From Denitrobaculum tricleocarpae (GTDB taxonomy: Bacteria > Pseudomonadota > Alphaproteobacteria > Kiloniellales > Kiloniellaceae), in the NCBI RefSeq assembly GCF_007004665.1, contig NZ_ML660052.1:310001-374000 (forward strand): a stretch of DNA of 64,000 nucleotides, read 5' to 3'. This document shows, in pieces, positions 43,132-52,820 of the stretch. How positions within the stretch are numbered: position 1 is the stretch's first letter; every line of letters begins with the position of its first letter. Made by a program: the position numbers and the translations under genes. The notes beneath the pieces are model-generated. The model ran no database searches and was not told where the DNA came from. It saw only the letters and a program-made list of their open reading frames with translations.

Positions 43132-43920
43132 TTACGCCATGCGTTGTGCCTCGCCGGCTTTGAATGCCTTAAGATGGTTTTTGAGTATGGTCACCGCTTC
43201 GGCCGAGGCACATGGACCAACGCCGAACGCCCTCTCGACAATGCATGCCTCACCGAGGACATCGTTTGAGAAGTTCAAGATGCCGGCCTGGCCTTTACGC
43301 AGGGCGCGCATGACTTCGAACCCTTTGATTGTCGCATAGGCGGACTTCAGGGTCTTAAAACAGCGCATCGGTCGGATTAGTTGCTTCAGCTTGCTGTGAC
43401 CGGCCTCAACGATGTTGTTGAGGTATTTGACCTGGCGATGTTTGGTTTCTTTGGGACATTTGCGATCCGCTTTCAACTCGGAATTGGCAGCGCCAAATGT
43501 TGGCGCCTTGTCGGTGTTGATTGTATGGAGCTTTGCCCAGTCTTTCAGAGCCCTCAGGGCTTTGGCCAGGAACCGCTTCGCCGCCTTGTTATTCCGGGTA
43601 GCAGAGAGATAGAAATCGATGGTGTTCCCGAACTTGTCCATGGCGCGGTAGAGATATACCCATTTGCTACGAACCTTGACGTAGGTCTCGTCAACACGCC
43701 AACTGCCTGAAACCGGACGGCACCATTGCCAGCGCAGCCGTTTTTCTATCTCAGGAGCAAAGGTCTGAACCCACCGGTAGATCGTGGCATGATCAGCGCG
43801 GATGCTTCGCCCGGCCATCATCTGTTCAAGATCCCGGTAGCTGATCCCATACCGGTAATACCAGCGAACCGCCCACAACACGACCTCTCCGCTGAAATGT
43901 CGACCTTTAAACATGCTCAT
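43132..43920 (-). CDS. IS6-family transposase (intact copy)
   Basis: A 262-residue DDE transposase. MSMFKGRHFSGEVVLWAVRW, the HTH YRDLEQMMAGRSIRADHATI, then RVDETYVKVRSKWVYLYRAM (first D), the second D in NTDKAPTFGAAN, and ending at the E-containing LNNIVEAGHSKLKQL are IS6/IS26 hallmarks. The element extends right to about 43,984, where its end matches the end of the fragment at 31,233. The left end is between about 43,100 and 43,131 and was not pinned down. It is in opposite orientation to the left fragment, so together they frame the 31.2-44.0 kb block. Confidence 0.93.
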   Translation of the reverse strand: MSMFKGRHFSGEVVLWAVRWYYRYGISYRDLEQMMAGRSIRADHATIYRWVQTFAPEIEKRLRWQWCRPVSGSWRVDETYVKVRSKWVYLYRAMDKFGNTIDFYLSATRNNKAAKRFLAKALRALKDWAKLHTINTDKAPTFGAANSELKADRKCPKETKHRQVKYLNNIVEAGHSKLKQLIRPMRCFKTLKSAYATIKGFEVMRALRKGQAGILNFSNDVLGEACIVERAFGVGPCASAEAVTILKNHLKAFKAGEAQRMA

Positions 43921-43984
43921 GGAAGCACTGACCCACTATGAAATAACGCCTTGTCGCAATACATCCAGAAATTCGCGAAAGAGC

Positions 43985-44359
43985 AGACTCGCTGCTCTCC
44001 GATAGCCGATCCATCGCTCTGCAGTAATTGAAAGTCACGCTATTAGGAAAAGGCCAAAATTGACAACCTGTAAGAGTAGACAGGTGACGTGCTATCGCCT
44101 ATTGATAGATCATAGCATTCAACGAGTGGTTGGAAGTTGATTTCAATTACAATCTTTGAGCATCAGAGGGCGAGAAAATAGGATTATTGTAGGGCTTTGA
44201 CCTGTTTCCGCGTGAGAATTTTATCCGCACAGAGCTTGCGTTCAGTCCGAACTCGGCGAACCTATTTGCAACCGACCTAATGTTGCATTTGAAAGGCAAG
44301 TACAGCGCCATCGAGATCAAAAGTCTGGATAACCCGTAGCTCCGATGAGGTTGGAATCG
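43985..44359. other. AT-rich intergenic region upstream of the LuxR-type gene
   Basis: About 375 bp between the IS6 end and the LuxR start. It is AT-rich, with no open frame that has a ribosome site. The regulator's promoter is expected here, but no clear -35/-10 pair was picked with confidence. Confidence 0.4.
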
Positions 44360-45139
44360 ATGACACAGATCGACAAGGTTGACGGCTCTTCCAAGGATTT
44401 GTTTTCGTGTATGTCGGTGTTTACGAATATCCGATCAACCGACGCTTTAGCCGCTGGTTTAGAGAAAGTTGCCAGGGTCTATGGGTTCGACTGGTATCAG
44501 CTGATATTGGGCGATTCGTCTGGTTCCGAAATGAACGTTAGTCCAATCGCGAGCAATTTGCCGCCGACATGGTGGAAGCAGTACAAAGACAAAAAGTTTT
44601 CACGTATTGATCCAGTATTTACCCATTGTCGATTGCGCTCGACACCAGTCATCTGGTGGGGAACGTCGAAAGTAACAATGGCGGTTCGTGTCTCGCCGGA
44701 CAGACTTATGGCGCAGGCTGCTAGATCCGGCATCGGCAGCGGTATAAGTTTCCCCTTGCGGGGAGCAAATTCCGAATGGGGAGTGTTGAGCTTGATGTGC
44801 CGAGACGCCCTAACACACTCGCAATGCCGTATTGAAAGCGCTCTGGCTCCTGTTAGGCTTCTAGCGGACGTAGTGTTTGAGGCTGCCTGTCTGAGCAAGC
44901 GCAATTTCGTTGTTAGTGGTGCGCGTTCGATGACGAACCGAGAAGACGAATGCCTGAGTTGGTGCGCCCAGGGTAAGACAAGTTGGGAAATTGCGCAGAT
45001 TCTCGGTATTAGCGAACGAACAGTTCTCTTCCATATGCAGAACGTCTCACGAAAGCTTGGCGTTGCGAATCGCGCTCAGGCAGTAGCGAAGGCGATTTCC
45101 GAATTGAATTGGTCTATTCGAAGTGATCCGCCTCCGTAG
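44360..45139 (+). CDS. LuxR-type regulator with autoinducer-binding domain
   Basis: A 259-residue LuxR-family protein. The N-terminal autoinducer-binding domain keeps the pocket residues in FDWYQLILG, SRIDPVFTHC and TPVIWW, with GANSEWGVLSL after them. The C-terminal GerE HTH reads LSWCAQGKTSWEIAQILGIS, then ERTVLFHMQNVSRKLGVANR. The ATG at 44360 follows a GAGG-type site; an ATG at 44345 has none. No luxI synthase is in the window, so it is a LuxR solo here. The last ~6 codons (SDPPP) overlap the end of an IS630 remnant, so the original C-terminus was probably altered. Confidence 0.9.
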   Translation: MTQIDKVDGSSKDLFSCMSVFTNIRSTDALAAGLEKVARVYGFDWYQLILGDSSGSEMNVSPIASNLPPTWWKQYKDKKFSRIDPVFTHCRLRSTPVIWWGTSKVTMAVRVSPDRLMAQAARSGIGSGISFPLRGANSEWGVLSLMCRDALTHSQCRIESALAPVRLLADVVFEAACLSKRNFVVSGARSMTNREDECLSWCAQGKTSWEIAQILGISERTVLFHMQNVSRKLGVANRAQAVAKAISELNWSIRSDPPP

Positions 45140-45555
45140 TTTCCATCTCACGAAGTTGGCGATCGCGAAAGCACCTGTTCGCCAGAGCATTTTCTGATGA
45201 TTTGAAGTCGTACCCGGCGGCCCTGAAACAGTTTTCGCATTCTTTAGGCGTGAAGGTTTCGATGGCGAGTGTGATGGCGTCCCCGCGATCGTCTTTGGTG
45301 CGAGCGGCGGTCTTTTCAAGGAAAGCTCTGAGCTTTGAGAAGGCCATTTCTATTGGATTACAGTCTGGGCTGTAGAGCGGCAGGAAACGCAACACAGCAA
45401 CGGTCGCTTCGATGGCCCCACGGATGGCGATAGGCTTCTGGGCGGGCAGATTTTCTATGATGACGATGTCGCCGGGCTTCAGAGTGGGGCCGAACACCTA
45501 CTCCACATAGGCCAGGAAGGCGGCTCCATGCATAGCGTTGTCCAGTACCATGGGT
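45114..45555 (-). pseudogene. IS630-family transposase C-terminal remnant
   Basis: The DDE C-terminus of an IS630-type transposase: APMVLDNAMHGAAFLAYVE, an in-frame TAG, VFGPTLKPGDIVIIENLPA, and LPLYSPDCNPIEMAFSKLRA with the catalytic E. The N-terminal two thirds are missing. Its 3' end overlaps the LuxR stop region by 26 bp, which marks the insertion point. Confidence 0.85.
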
Positions 45556-45588
45556 GCAGCATTCCGCGATCTGAATCTCACGGCCTAC

Positions 45589-45825
45589 CATGAGACAGGA
45601 CAGTACAAGAACGACAGGGCGGAAAACTCGCACCAACCCGTGCGACGAAGAGAGCGAAAGATGTTGGGTTTCAAGTCTCCAGGATCAGCCCAACGATTTC
45701 TCGCTATTCGCTTTGTTGTCTAAAACCTCTTCAACACGCAGTGCCACCTCATTTCACGAAAGACCAATCAGCAGTTCCGCAGTGAAGCTCACGCTCAATG
45801 GCGGAGCGTCGCATTGGCTGCATAG
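45589..45825 (+). pseudogene. IS6-type transposase C-terminal remnant (second subgroup)
   Basis: A forward frame reads QYKNDRAENSHQPVRRRERK, then MLGFKSPGSAQRFLAIRFVV, an in-frame TAA, and NLFNTQCHLISRKTNQQFRS up to WRSVALAA. This is the C-terminus of an IS6-type transposase of a subgroup different from the copy at 43132. It abuts the IS630 remnant. The following ~290 bp to 46,113 show nothing identifiable. Confidence 0.75.
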
Positions 45826-46113
45826 CCGAAACTCGTATGAGATTTCGTGATTCAGCAGCGGTTAAGTTACCAATGCCGTGACCTGTCTCATGCCGTCAAT
45901 GGGTCGATGTTAACGATAGACCCGCTGATCCCGTGTTTGGGATGCCAGCTTACGCATTGCAGGATCACGCTTCCGCCAAAGTGACGAAACTCGAGAAAAT
46001 CCATCAACCACGATCCAGGAAAATTGCATTCCCTAACGCCCAGAGAGCGATAACCGGGTTCTTTGTAAGAGAGCCCTCGTAACTTACGCAGGCTGCGGTT
46101 TGACAGATTTTGG

Positions 46114-47550
46114 TTACCAAGAGCTGGCGTCGGCGGCTTGCCGGGCCCGTAGAATCCAGGCCGGGACCAGGTCGCGCCAGTCGGGGTGCTGGTGCCGGAA
46201 GAACTCGGACGCGACCTGCAGCGCAGCTACCGCATGATTTATTTCCAATCGGGATTGCCAGTGTCTGGGAACTTTGGCGAAGTATTCTTCAGTGAATACG
46301 CGTGCAGCGAGTTCGACATGCTCCGGCAAAGCACCAAAGCGAAGAGGCATCGCCCTCAACCGTGCCAGCATCGTGGCGACATCTAGTACAGGATCAGCTG
46401 CGCCGAAGGTGTCAAGGTCGATAAAGACAATCCGCTCGCCGTCGAGAAACATATGGTCGGGTTTGAGATCGAGATGCGCGGGTCGAAGTTGGGTTCGTGC
46501 TAGGGCCGCTGCAGCAACATCTGCAATAGCCTGCACATCGCCGAGTAACGCCGGGCAAGCCCAGGAAACATACTGACCCGCCACCTTGGTTCTGGCAATC
46601 ACCGCATCTGCGGCCGCGGGCGGCTGGACGGACCAGAGATGGAATGCCGCCAGCCCATGCGCTGCTTTGCGTGATGCTGTCTCGATATCGTCGCCATCCA
46701 GGATTGCCTGCTCAAAGGAAACGCCGGGCGCTTCCTCGACAATGAGGGCGGAGAGTTCCTCGAGATATGTAACGGGCCTCGTAAAAGTGAAGGCTTGTGT
46801 CGTCGCTTGCGCCTGGGCATGCAACGTCTGCAGCAGAAGGGCTTCGCGCGCGCCTTCCCCGGCCCGCCCCACCTTGACATAAGACCTCTGCGTCTTGCGC
46901 TGGCAGTTTCGCTCCTCCAGTGCTTCGACGGAAAATCTCAAAACAGCCCCGGACAGAGCACGATAGCGTGCGGTTTGGATATCCTGTCGAGTGATCTTCC
47001 AGCCGCCTGCGCCCAGTGTCTGGACAAGTCCGGCTTCGAGCTCCGCGGCCATGCCGGAAACAATTCCTGGCAGACTCGGCAAACGACGGTCACATGGGAA
47101 GGCCTGCACCAACATATGTGGAGCTGGCAGATAAAAGGCGGGACCGAAGGCATGCCACCCTTCAGACGCCGGCTCTTCAATACAAGCGGCGAGAAGCTTT
47201 TTCAAACGGCGGCGCGGTCGCTCGTCCGGATAGATGATTCCGGTCAGCCAAACTGCCTCACACGGCCCCGTTTTCACGGAAACCAGGTCGAGCTCATAAT
47301 GCACGAAACAGTGTTCCCGCGGGCGATAGCGAATACGCAAGAGGCGACATTCCCTAATCCGGTATTCAGCACCGCTCACCCGAAGCAGCTCGGCCGAGAA
47401 CATGGCCTGCATTGCCGTCGGGTCGACTGCTAGAGGAATGCCGGGCATCATCGGATCATTGGGAAAAGCAGCGCGTGGCTCCGAGACAACACTGGTTTCA
47501 CCGGTCTTCAATGTCTGTTCGAGCACTGTGTCCGTGCCTTTTTGCATCAC
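46114..47550 (-). CDS. APH-fold phosphotransferase, glycan locus
   Basis: A 478-residue protein with a C-terminal aminoglycoside-phosphotransferase/choline-kinase fold. The catalytic loop is AHLDLKPDHMFLDGERIV, followed by the Mg-binding FIDLDTFGAADPVLDVA. The usual Asn of HxDxxxxN is His here. The N-terminal ~200 residues (YRIRECRLLRIRYRPREHC) are family-specific. There is no signal peptide, so it is cytoplasmic. Its likely role is phosphorylation of a sugar or lipid precursor in the glycan pathway, by context only. Last gene of the leftward operon, 24 bp after the ABC exporter. Confidence 0.75.
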   Translation of the reverse strand: MMQKGTDTVLEQTLKTGETSVVSEPRAAFPNDPMMPGIPLAVDPTAMQAMFSAELLRVSGAEYRIRECRLLRIRYRPREHCFVHYELDLVSVKTGPCEAVWLTGIIYPDERPRRRLKKLLAACIEEPASEGWHAFGPAFYLPAPHMLVQAFPCDRRLPSLPGIVSGMAAELEAGLVQTLGAGGWKITRQDIQTARYRALSGAVLRFSVEALEERNCQRKTQRSYVKVGRAGEGAREALLLQTLHAQAQATTQAFTFTRPVTYLEELSALIVEEAPGVSFEQAILDGDDIETASRKAAHGLAAFHLWSVQPPAAADAVIARTKVAGQYVSWACPALLGDVQAIADVAAAALARTQLRPAHLDLKPDHMFLDGERIVFIDLDTFGAADPVLDVATMLARLRAMPLRFGALPEHVELAARVFTEEYFAKVPRHWQSRLEINHAVAALQVASEFFRHQHPDWRDLVPAWILRARQAADASSW

Positions 47551-47574
47551 GCTCTCCTACGACTGTGCTCTCGA

Positions 47575-49383
47575 TTATGCGGTAATTCCGGCATTGGTCG
47601 TCCTCTCCTGATCTCTAGTCACGTCAGTGACGTCGATGATCTTTCCCTCGCGTAGCACCAGGGTCCGGTCGGCGTCCAACGCCCCGCGGGGATCATGAGT
47701 AATCACCAGACAGGTTTTCCGTGCGACCAATCGTTTAAGCGCTTTGCATACTTCGGCTTCGCTCGCGGTATCCAGGCCCACCATGGGTTCGTCGAGAATA
47801 ATGATCGGCGCATCGCGAATCATGGCGCGTGCAATGGCGATCCGCTGCCGTTGGCCGCCTGACAGAGACGCCCCGCGTTCCCCTACAATCGTTTCGTACC
47901 CATCAGGCAGGGCTTCAATGAAATCGTGCGCATCGGCCGCTTTTGCAGCGGCGATGACTTCGCCCATCGTGGCCTCCAAGTGGCCATAAGCAATGTTGGC
48001 GCGGATTGATGCGCGAAAGAGCACGCTATCCTGCAACACGATGGCGATTTGCTTGCGCAGGGATTCCAGCGTGTAGGCGCCGACCTCGGTGCCGTCAATA
48101 CAGACCCGACCCGATGAGGGCTGATAGAAGCGGAGGATCAGGTTCGCGATTGTCGACTTCCCTGAGCCGCTCTCGCCCATCAGTGCGACCGTCTCGCCGG
48201 CGGCGATCCGGAAATCGACACTCCTCAGCGCAGGACGATCGGGCCGATACCCAAACTTAACCTGATCGAACAGGATCTCACCTTTAAAGGGCGGCGCCGG
48301 TCTTGCATCGGCGTGGTCCCTGATTTCCGGCTCAAGGTCCAGAATCGACGCGACCCGCTGACCGCAGACGGTCGCTTTGGCAATGCGGCTGGATATCGAC
48401 GCCAGACGCCGGATCGGCTTATACATACCGGTCAGATAGGCGGTAAAAACCAGCAGATCGCCAGGTGTGAGCGCGCCAGCCTGCACGCGCACCACGCCGT
48501 ACCAGACAACGGCGCAGGTGCCGAATGCTAAAATCACCTGGACCAGTCGCTCGAGATGCGCCTCTAGCCTCGTTCCTGTGAGGCTGGCCTCAGTGCTGCC
48601 TTCAACCTGTTGTGCGAAACGCTGCTCTTCCTGTGCTTCTTGTGCATAGGCCTGGACGATCCTGATCGACGTGATGCCCTCGGTCATCACCTGCGTGATC
48701 TGGCTTTCCTTCCGGCGTTGTTTTCGCGCGGCCCCCTTGATTTGCGGAACCAGCCTGGCCGTCACGATGACCAAAGGCAGCAAGACCAGAAGCGCAACGA
48801 GCGTCAGGCGCCAGTCCATCAGCGCCATCACGATGATCGCACTAGCCACCAACAGAAGACGTCCGGCCAGAAAGAATCCGGTATCTACCAAAAGTTGACG
48901 CATCAATCCGACATCACCGGTCAGCCGGGCCATCAGATCGCCTGAGCTGCGCTCATCGTGGAAAGACTGCGACAGCCGTTGGATATGGCTGAAGAGCTGC
49001 AGACGGATGGCGGCCCCAACCCGCTGACTCACAATCGACATAAAATACGCCTGTCCGAACCCGAACACTCCTCCGAGCAGGGCAATGGCCAGGATAGAGA
49101 GTGCGGCAACAGCGAGCAGCGTCGCACCGCCCCCGGTCAAAAGTGCCAAGTCGGCGAGCCAACCGCCGTGACTGCGCTCAGGCATCAGTATCTCATCGAA
49201 AATGAGTTTGAGCGGCCAGGGGCGCGCCAGCTCCATGACCGTAACCGCCAACATGCAAAGAGCCGTTCCCACCAGGACCTTGCGGTATGGACGCAGGTGC
49301 GGAGCAAAGCGTGCAAGCAGCTGCCAAAAGCTCCGGACTTTAAAGCGCTTGTCCCGTTGTTCCGCTGGTTTGAAGGATGTCAT
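47575..49383 (-). CDS. ABC-type exporter, fused membrane and ATPase domains
   Basis: A 602-residue ABCB-like half transporter (MsbA/multidrug type). Six membrane helices span roughly residues 35-310, then the nucleotide-binding domain has Walker A GESGSGKST near 401, signature LSGGQRQRIAIA near 508, Walker B IIILDEP and H-loop ITHD. It would act as a homodimer in the inner membrane. The ATG at 49383 is chosen for its GGGGGG ribosome site; in-frame ATGs at 49440 and 49476 would overlap the DUF1194 gene. In this context it probably flips or exports the product of the neighbouring glycosyltransferases. Confidence 0.88.
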   Translation of the reverse strand: MTSFKPAEQRDKRFKVRSFWQLLARFAPHLRPYRKVLVGTALCMLAVTVMELARPWPLKLIFDEILMPERSHGGWLADLALLTGGGATLLAVAALSILAIALLGGVFGFGQAYFMSIVSQRVGAAIRLQLFSHIQRLSQSFHDERSSGDLMARLTGDVGLMRQLLVDTGFFLAGRLLLVASAIIVMALMDWRLTLVALLVLLPLVIVTARLVPQIKGAARKQRRKESQITQVMTEGITSIRIVQAYAQEAQEEQRFAQQVEGSTEASLTGTRLEAHLERLVQVILAFGTCAVVWYGVVRVQAGALTPGDLLVFTAYLTGMYKPIRRLASISSRIAKATVCGQRVASILDLEPEIRDHADARPAPPFKGEILFDQVKFGYRPDRPALRSVDFRIAAGETVALMGESGSGKSTIANLILRFYQPSSGRVCIDGTEVGAYTLESLRKQIAIVLQDSVLFRASIRANIAYGHLEATMGEVIAAAKAADAHDFIEALPDGYETIVGERGASLSGGQRQRIAIARAMIRDAPIIILDEPMVGLDTASEAEVCKALKRLVARKTCLVITHDPRGALDADRTLVLREGKIIDVTDVTRDQERTTNAGITA

Positions 49384-49411
49384 GTCTGCGCCCCCCAGCT
49401 CCGCGGATACT

Positions 49412-50212
49412 CTATTGCCATGAGGACGCTCCACTTCCATCTTTACCCAATGCCGTGGAGGCGGCGAGGAGGTCATGCCAGAACTTTCGCTCCAGTGCTT
49501 CGGGCAGATCGGCGGGATCATGCACGGTCATCAAAAAGGCACCCGGGCCTCCGATCACGTTCTGCTCGAAATACGCCGGCAGATCGCGCCGGCCGCCGAA
49601 AACCACCCCGTTTATAGTTGCGCCCTGGCGGATCGCCTCGTCACGCTGCAGGTTGGGCTCGGAGCCGATGTTATCCGCGCCGTTGCTCAGAATATTGATG
49701 ATCGTGCGGCGCCCCTGAAAAGGTGCGCTCCGAGCAAATCTTGAGGCGATGGCGACAGCTTGGGAAACGTCGGTTCTGCCGCCAGCGGATAGTGAAACAG
49801 GCTGCTCAGCAGCATCAGGCGCCTGATCATGACCGACATAATGCGCACGGTCTATACGTGGAGCGGTGCTGAGCTGCGCAGCTACCTCGGCAGCGTCCTC
49901 ACGATCGGCAACTTCAGCCCAGGGCACGATGACCCTGACCTGCCCGCCGCTCGACCAGGTAAAAGCCATGAAGCCGATGCGCTGTGTCAGACCTTTATCG
50001 ACGAGCGAGAGAAAGTGAGGATCGACAACCCCACGTGCGAGACCGGTGTATTGCAGCCACTCCTCATGACGGGTGATCGAATCCGACACGTCAACGGCGG
50101 TAATCAGGTTGACATCAGTGGAGATCAACCCGGATCTATCACCCGCAATTGCGGGACGGAGTGGTGAGACAGTATTCAGCACGACGGCAAGTGCCAGGAC
50201 TCTGAATAGCAT
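49412..50212 (-). CDS. DUF1194 protein (VWA-like, exported)
   Basis: A 266-residue exported protein. The signal peptide covers about residues 1-23 (FRVLALAVVLNTVSPLRPAIAG). The mature part is DUF1194, a von-Willebrand-A-like fold; LITAVDVSDSIT gives the MIDAS DxSxS, and GGRTDVSQAV gives the MIDAS threonine. A ribosome site GAGGAAG precedes the ATG. Family function is unknown; metal-dependent protein or glycan binding in the periplasm is inferred. It sits between the phosphotransferase and exporter genes. Confidence 0.85.
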   Translation of the reverse strand: MLFRVLALAVVLNTVSPLRPAIAGDRSGLISTDVNLITAVDVSDSITRHEEWLQYTGLARGVVDPHFLSLVDKGLTQRIGFMAFTWSSGGQVRVIVPWAEVADREDAAEVAAQLSTAPRIDRAHYVGHDQAPDAAEQPVSLSAGGRTDVSQAVAIASRFARSAPFQGRRTIINILSNGADNIGSEPNLQRDEAIRQGATINGVVFGGRRDLPAYFEQNVIGGPGAFLMTVHDPADLPEALERKFWHDLLAASTALGKDGSGASSWQ

Positions 50213-50281
50213 TGTTTCGCTTCCTCACAGTTTTTTTTGGGCACGACAGCGCCGGCACAGCAGCCAAAGGAGGCCACCCGG

Positions 50282-51541
50282 TCAAAATCCCTCATCAGGC
50301 CAGATCACATCCTCCATAAGACTTCGCAGTGTCGCCCGCCGTTCTGAGGTGAAGGAGTAGATTGCGGCAAGCCGCAGCAATGCAGCACGTGTCCAGGTCA
50401 AAATGCGGTTTGCCGGAATCGGGTCCATAGCTGTTATAATGGCGGCTTCGGCGCCAAGCCGTCTCCGGCCGCTTCTTATGCCCGCCAAGCGGAGGTGCGC
50501 GATCAGGTTACCGACGTCCAATGCCGGGTCGCTGAGCCGCAGCGTGTCAAAATCGAGCAAGCCGATGCTGTTTCCATCAACCAGAATTTGACCCTCGTGG
50601 AAATCCCGGTGACAGGGCACGGGCGGCATATGCGGCAGGCGATGAAGATCATCGCGCACCAGGTCAAAGGCCTCGGCAAAGCGGTCCGTACGGTCCGGGA
50701 AGACTTCATGTATCCGATCACACCAGGCGCGCAAAATGGTGAGTTCGTCGGTAACAGTGTGGTGTTCAACCGGAAGGTCCGGAACCCGTTGCAGGCGGCG
50801 TAAAGCTTGCGCGATCAAAGCCGGTTCACTGCCTTCGAAAGTGGGGGAAATACCAGGCAGAGCGGAGAACGACGCAGCCCCATAATTTGGGTCGAAACCG
50901 AGGGGTCGGGGCAGCTCCACAGCCCCGCGCAGCCGTTCGAAGAGGGCGACGTGCCGCTCGTATGCGCGCCGGCCCGATGTATTGGAGATCGGCCGAAGCT
51001 TCGCGAAAACTCGCTTTGGCTCGGCGTCAAAAGAATCGAACTGTAGAACGGCGCGCTTTCCCAGCCTGTGCGCCCGCAGGGTGACCGCGAGGTTGGCCGT
51101 GACCTGGCCATCAGGCATTGTGAAGCTTCTTGCTGCCTGACGATCGTGAAGCAATCGCAGACCAGGGAGCCGGCCGTCGAAGCCTGGGCGGCGCAGAACC
51201 AGACCGGACCCGGTTTCTCCCTGTAGAACGGTTTCACCCTCTAAGCAGATTTGGCCGCGCCTGGGTTTCTGGAGACGCCTTGCTTCAGCCTTGGTAAAGG
51301 ACACTGCGTCCCTCCCAAGCCACTGGGCGAGCACCGTTTGCTCCATCCCATCGGGTAACGTAACCCGGTAGTGAAGGGACAGTGGCCGGGAAGCGGAAAA
51401 ATACATCCGCTCCACCCAATGGGCCCTGGCATCGCAAAACCGGGCAAAGAGCTCGCGACCGTGATCCGGCTGTAACAGATCCGTGACCGTGCCCGGATCC
51501 GGTTGCACACATACCCGGGATTTCAGCGCCGACATCATCAT
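50282..51541 (-). CDS. APH-fold phosphotransferase, glycan locus
   Basis: A 419-residue protein whose C-terminal half is an APH-like kinase. The catalytic loop is PCHRDFHEGQILVDGN, with Gln in place of the family Asn, followed by GLLDFDTLRLSDPALDVGN. The N-terminal half (MYFSASRPLSLHYRVTLPDG) resembles the equivalent part of the protein at 46114. Same operon, 69 bp upstream of DUF1194 and 88 bp downstream of the GT4 gene. The target is unknown. Confidence 0.75.
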   Translation of the reverse strand: MMMSALKSRVCVQPDPGTVTDLLQPDHGRELFARFCDARAHWVERMYFSASRPLSLHYRVTLPDGMEQTVLAQWLGRDAVSFTKAEARRLQKPRRGQICLEGETVLQGETGSGLVLRRPGFDGRLPGLRLLHDRQAARSFTMPDGQVTANLAVTLRAHRLGKRAVLQFDSFDAEPKRVFAKLRPISNTSGRRAYERHVALFERLRGAVELPRPLGFDPNYGAASFSALPGISPTFEGSEPALIAQALRRLQRVPDLPVEHHTVTDELTILRAWCDRIHEVFPDRTDRFAEAFDLVRDDLHRLPHMPPVPCHRDFHEGQILVDGNSIGLLDFDTLRLSDPALDVGNLIAHLRLAGIRSGRRRLGAEAAIITAMDPIPANRILTWTRAALLRLAAIYSFTSERRATLRSLMEDVIWPDEGF

Positions 51542-51629
51542 GAGAACAGCTCCGGCGGACGCGGCCCGGCGAAGCGCCCCTCCTCAATGTTCAGATTCAT
51601 CTTGAATCTGTTCTCGCACTTTCCGCTCT

Positions 51630-52820
51630 TCATGAGGCGATCCTTCGGACAGCATTGGCTGTGTCGAGCACAGCTTGTGCGTTCCGCTTCCAGTCATGCT
51701 TCCTACCCTCGTCCGCCGCTGCATCGGCAAGCCGGCGTGCCATTTCAGGGTCGATGCGCAGGGTCATCAGGGCTTCAACCAGGCTGTCGGCGTCGCCGGG
51801 CGGGACCAGAAAACCGTTCTTGCGATGCTGGATAACGTCTGCCGTTTGCCCGATATGGCTCGCGATGATCGGGCGTCCAACGGCCATGTATTCGAAGAGC
51901 TTCAGGGGAGAGAAATAGTGACTTTCGCTCTGCGGATAGGGCGCTGTGGTAACATCCATACGCGCAATGAGACCGGGAAGGGCGGTATGCGGCTGCCAAC
52001 TCGTCATTGTGACGGAGTCCGCGAGGCCAGCCCCCTGTATGAAACCTTCGATCCAACCGCGTTTAGGTCCATCGCCGACGATCAGCAGGTGTGCCTCCGG
52101 CAGACGGAGTTTCAAATGCCGAAACGCCGACAGCAAGACGTCAACGCCGTGCCAGCGTTTCAAAGAACCGCAGAAACCGATGACGTAGGCATCATGAGGG
52201 ATACCTGGAACCTCGGCAGGCACGACGCCTGGATGAAACCGTGATCCATCCACCGCATTGCCTGTGAGATGAACTCGCGCCTGCGCAGCCCCTTGCCCGA
52301 CAACGTAGTCACCCAGAGGCTTTGAAACGACCATCAACCCGTCGGCGTTCGCGAAGACCTCCGCTTCGATATCGCGCGCGATTTCGTCCAACACAAGTTT
52401 ACGGTATGCCATTTGCTCATCGACCAGCGGCGCATTCACCTCGACCACGCAGGTGATGCCGAGACGGCGCGCTGCGCGGACACCGGCGGCCGACCAGAGC
52501 GAGTAACGTTCGTATATCAGCTCGAACGGCCAGACCGCGTGGAGCTCGATCAATCGCTCTTCAATCCGCTTGGCGGTCTCGATATAGAGTTTTTCCTTCT
52601 CCGCGCGGCCTGACGGGCTGCCGGACCGGCTTGATCCCTGGACAGCTTCGGCGAGCGCTGCCAAGTCGTCCAGAACATCGGACCCCATGCGTGCCGTCAA
52701 AAGCCGCACATCGCAGCCAAGGCGCACGAAGGCCCGTACCATCTCCTGAATGTGGACTGATGCCCCTTTGTCGCTGAAAACGGGGATGCCATTGTCCGCA
52801 TTGAGATAGACCAACTTCAT
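51630..52820 (-). CDS. Glycosyltransferase family 4
   Basis: A 396-residue GT-B glycosyltransferase. The acceptor domain begins MKLVYLNADNGIPVFSDKGA with the glycine-rich SVHIQEMVRAF helix. The nucleotide-sugar domain shows GFCGSLKRWHGVDVLL, LLIVGDGPKR and the EX7E-type motif in SPLKLFEYMAVGRPIIAS. This is a retaining GT4. The sugar donor is unknown. The start overlaps the preceding GT4 stop as ATGA. Confidence 0.9.
   Translation of the reverse strand: MKLVYLNADNGIPVFSDKGASVHIQEMVRAFVRLGCDVRLLTARMGSDVLDDLAALAEAVQGSSRSGSPSGRAEKEKLYIETAKRIEERLIELHAVWPFELIYERYSLWSAAGVRAARRLGITCVVEVNAPLVDEQMAYRKLVLDEIARDIEAEVFANADGLMVVSKPLGDYVVGQGAAQARVHLTGNAVDGSRFHPGVVPAEVPGIPHDAYVIGFCGSLKRWHGVDVLLSAFRHLKLRLPEAHLLIVGDGPKRGWIEGFIQGAGLADSVTMTSWQPHTALPGLIARMDVTTAPYPQSESHYFSPLKLFEYMAVGRPIIASHIGQTADVIQHRKNGFLVPPGDADSLVEALMTLRIDPEMARRLADAAADEGRKHDWKRNAQAVLDTANAVRRIAS

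Noticed and set aside
45826-46113. Search for a third copy of the tRNA-Arg end at the right edge of the accessory zone
   Set aside because: No CCCTACGGGCGCGC-like sequence was found near 45-46 kb, so the right boundary of the second element could not be set.
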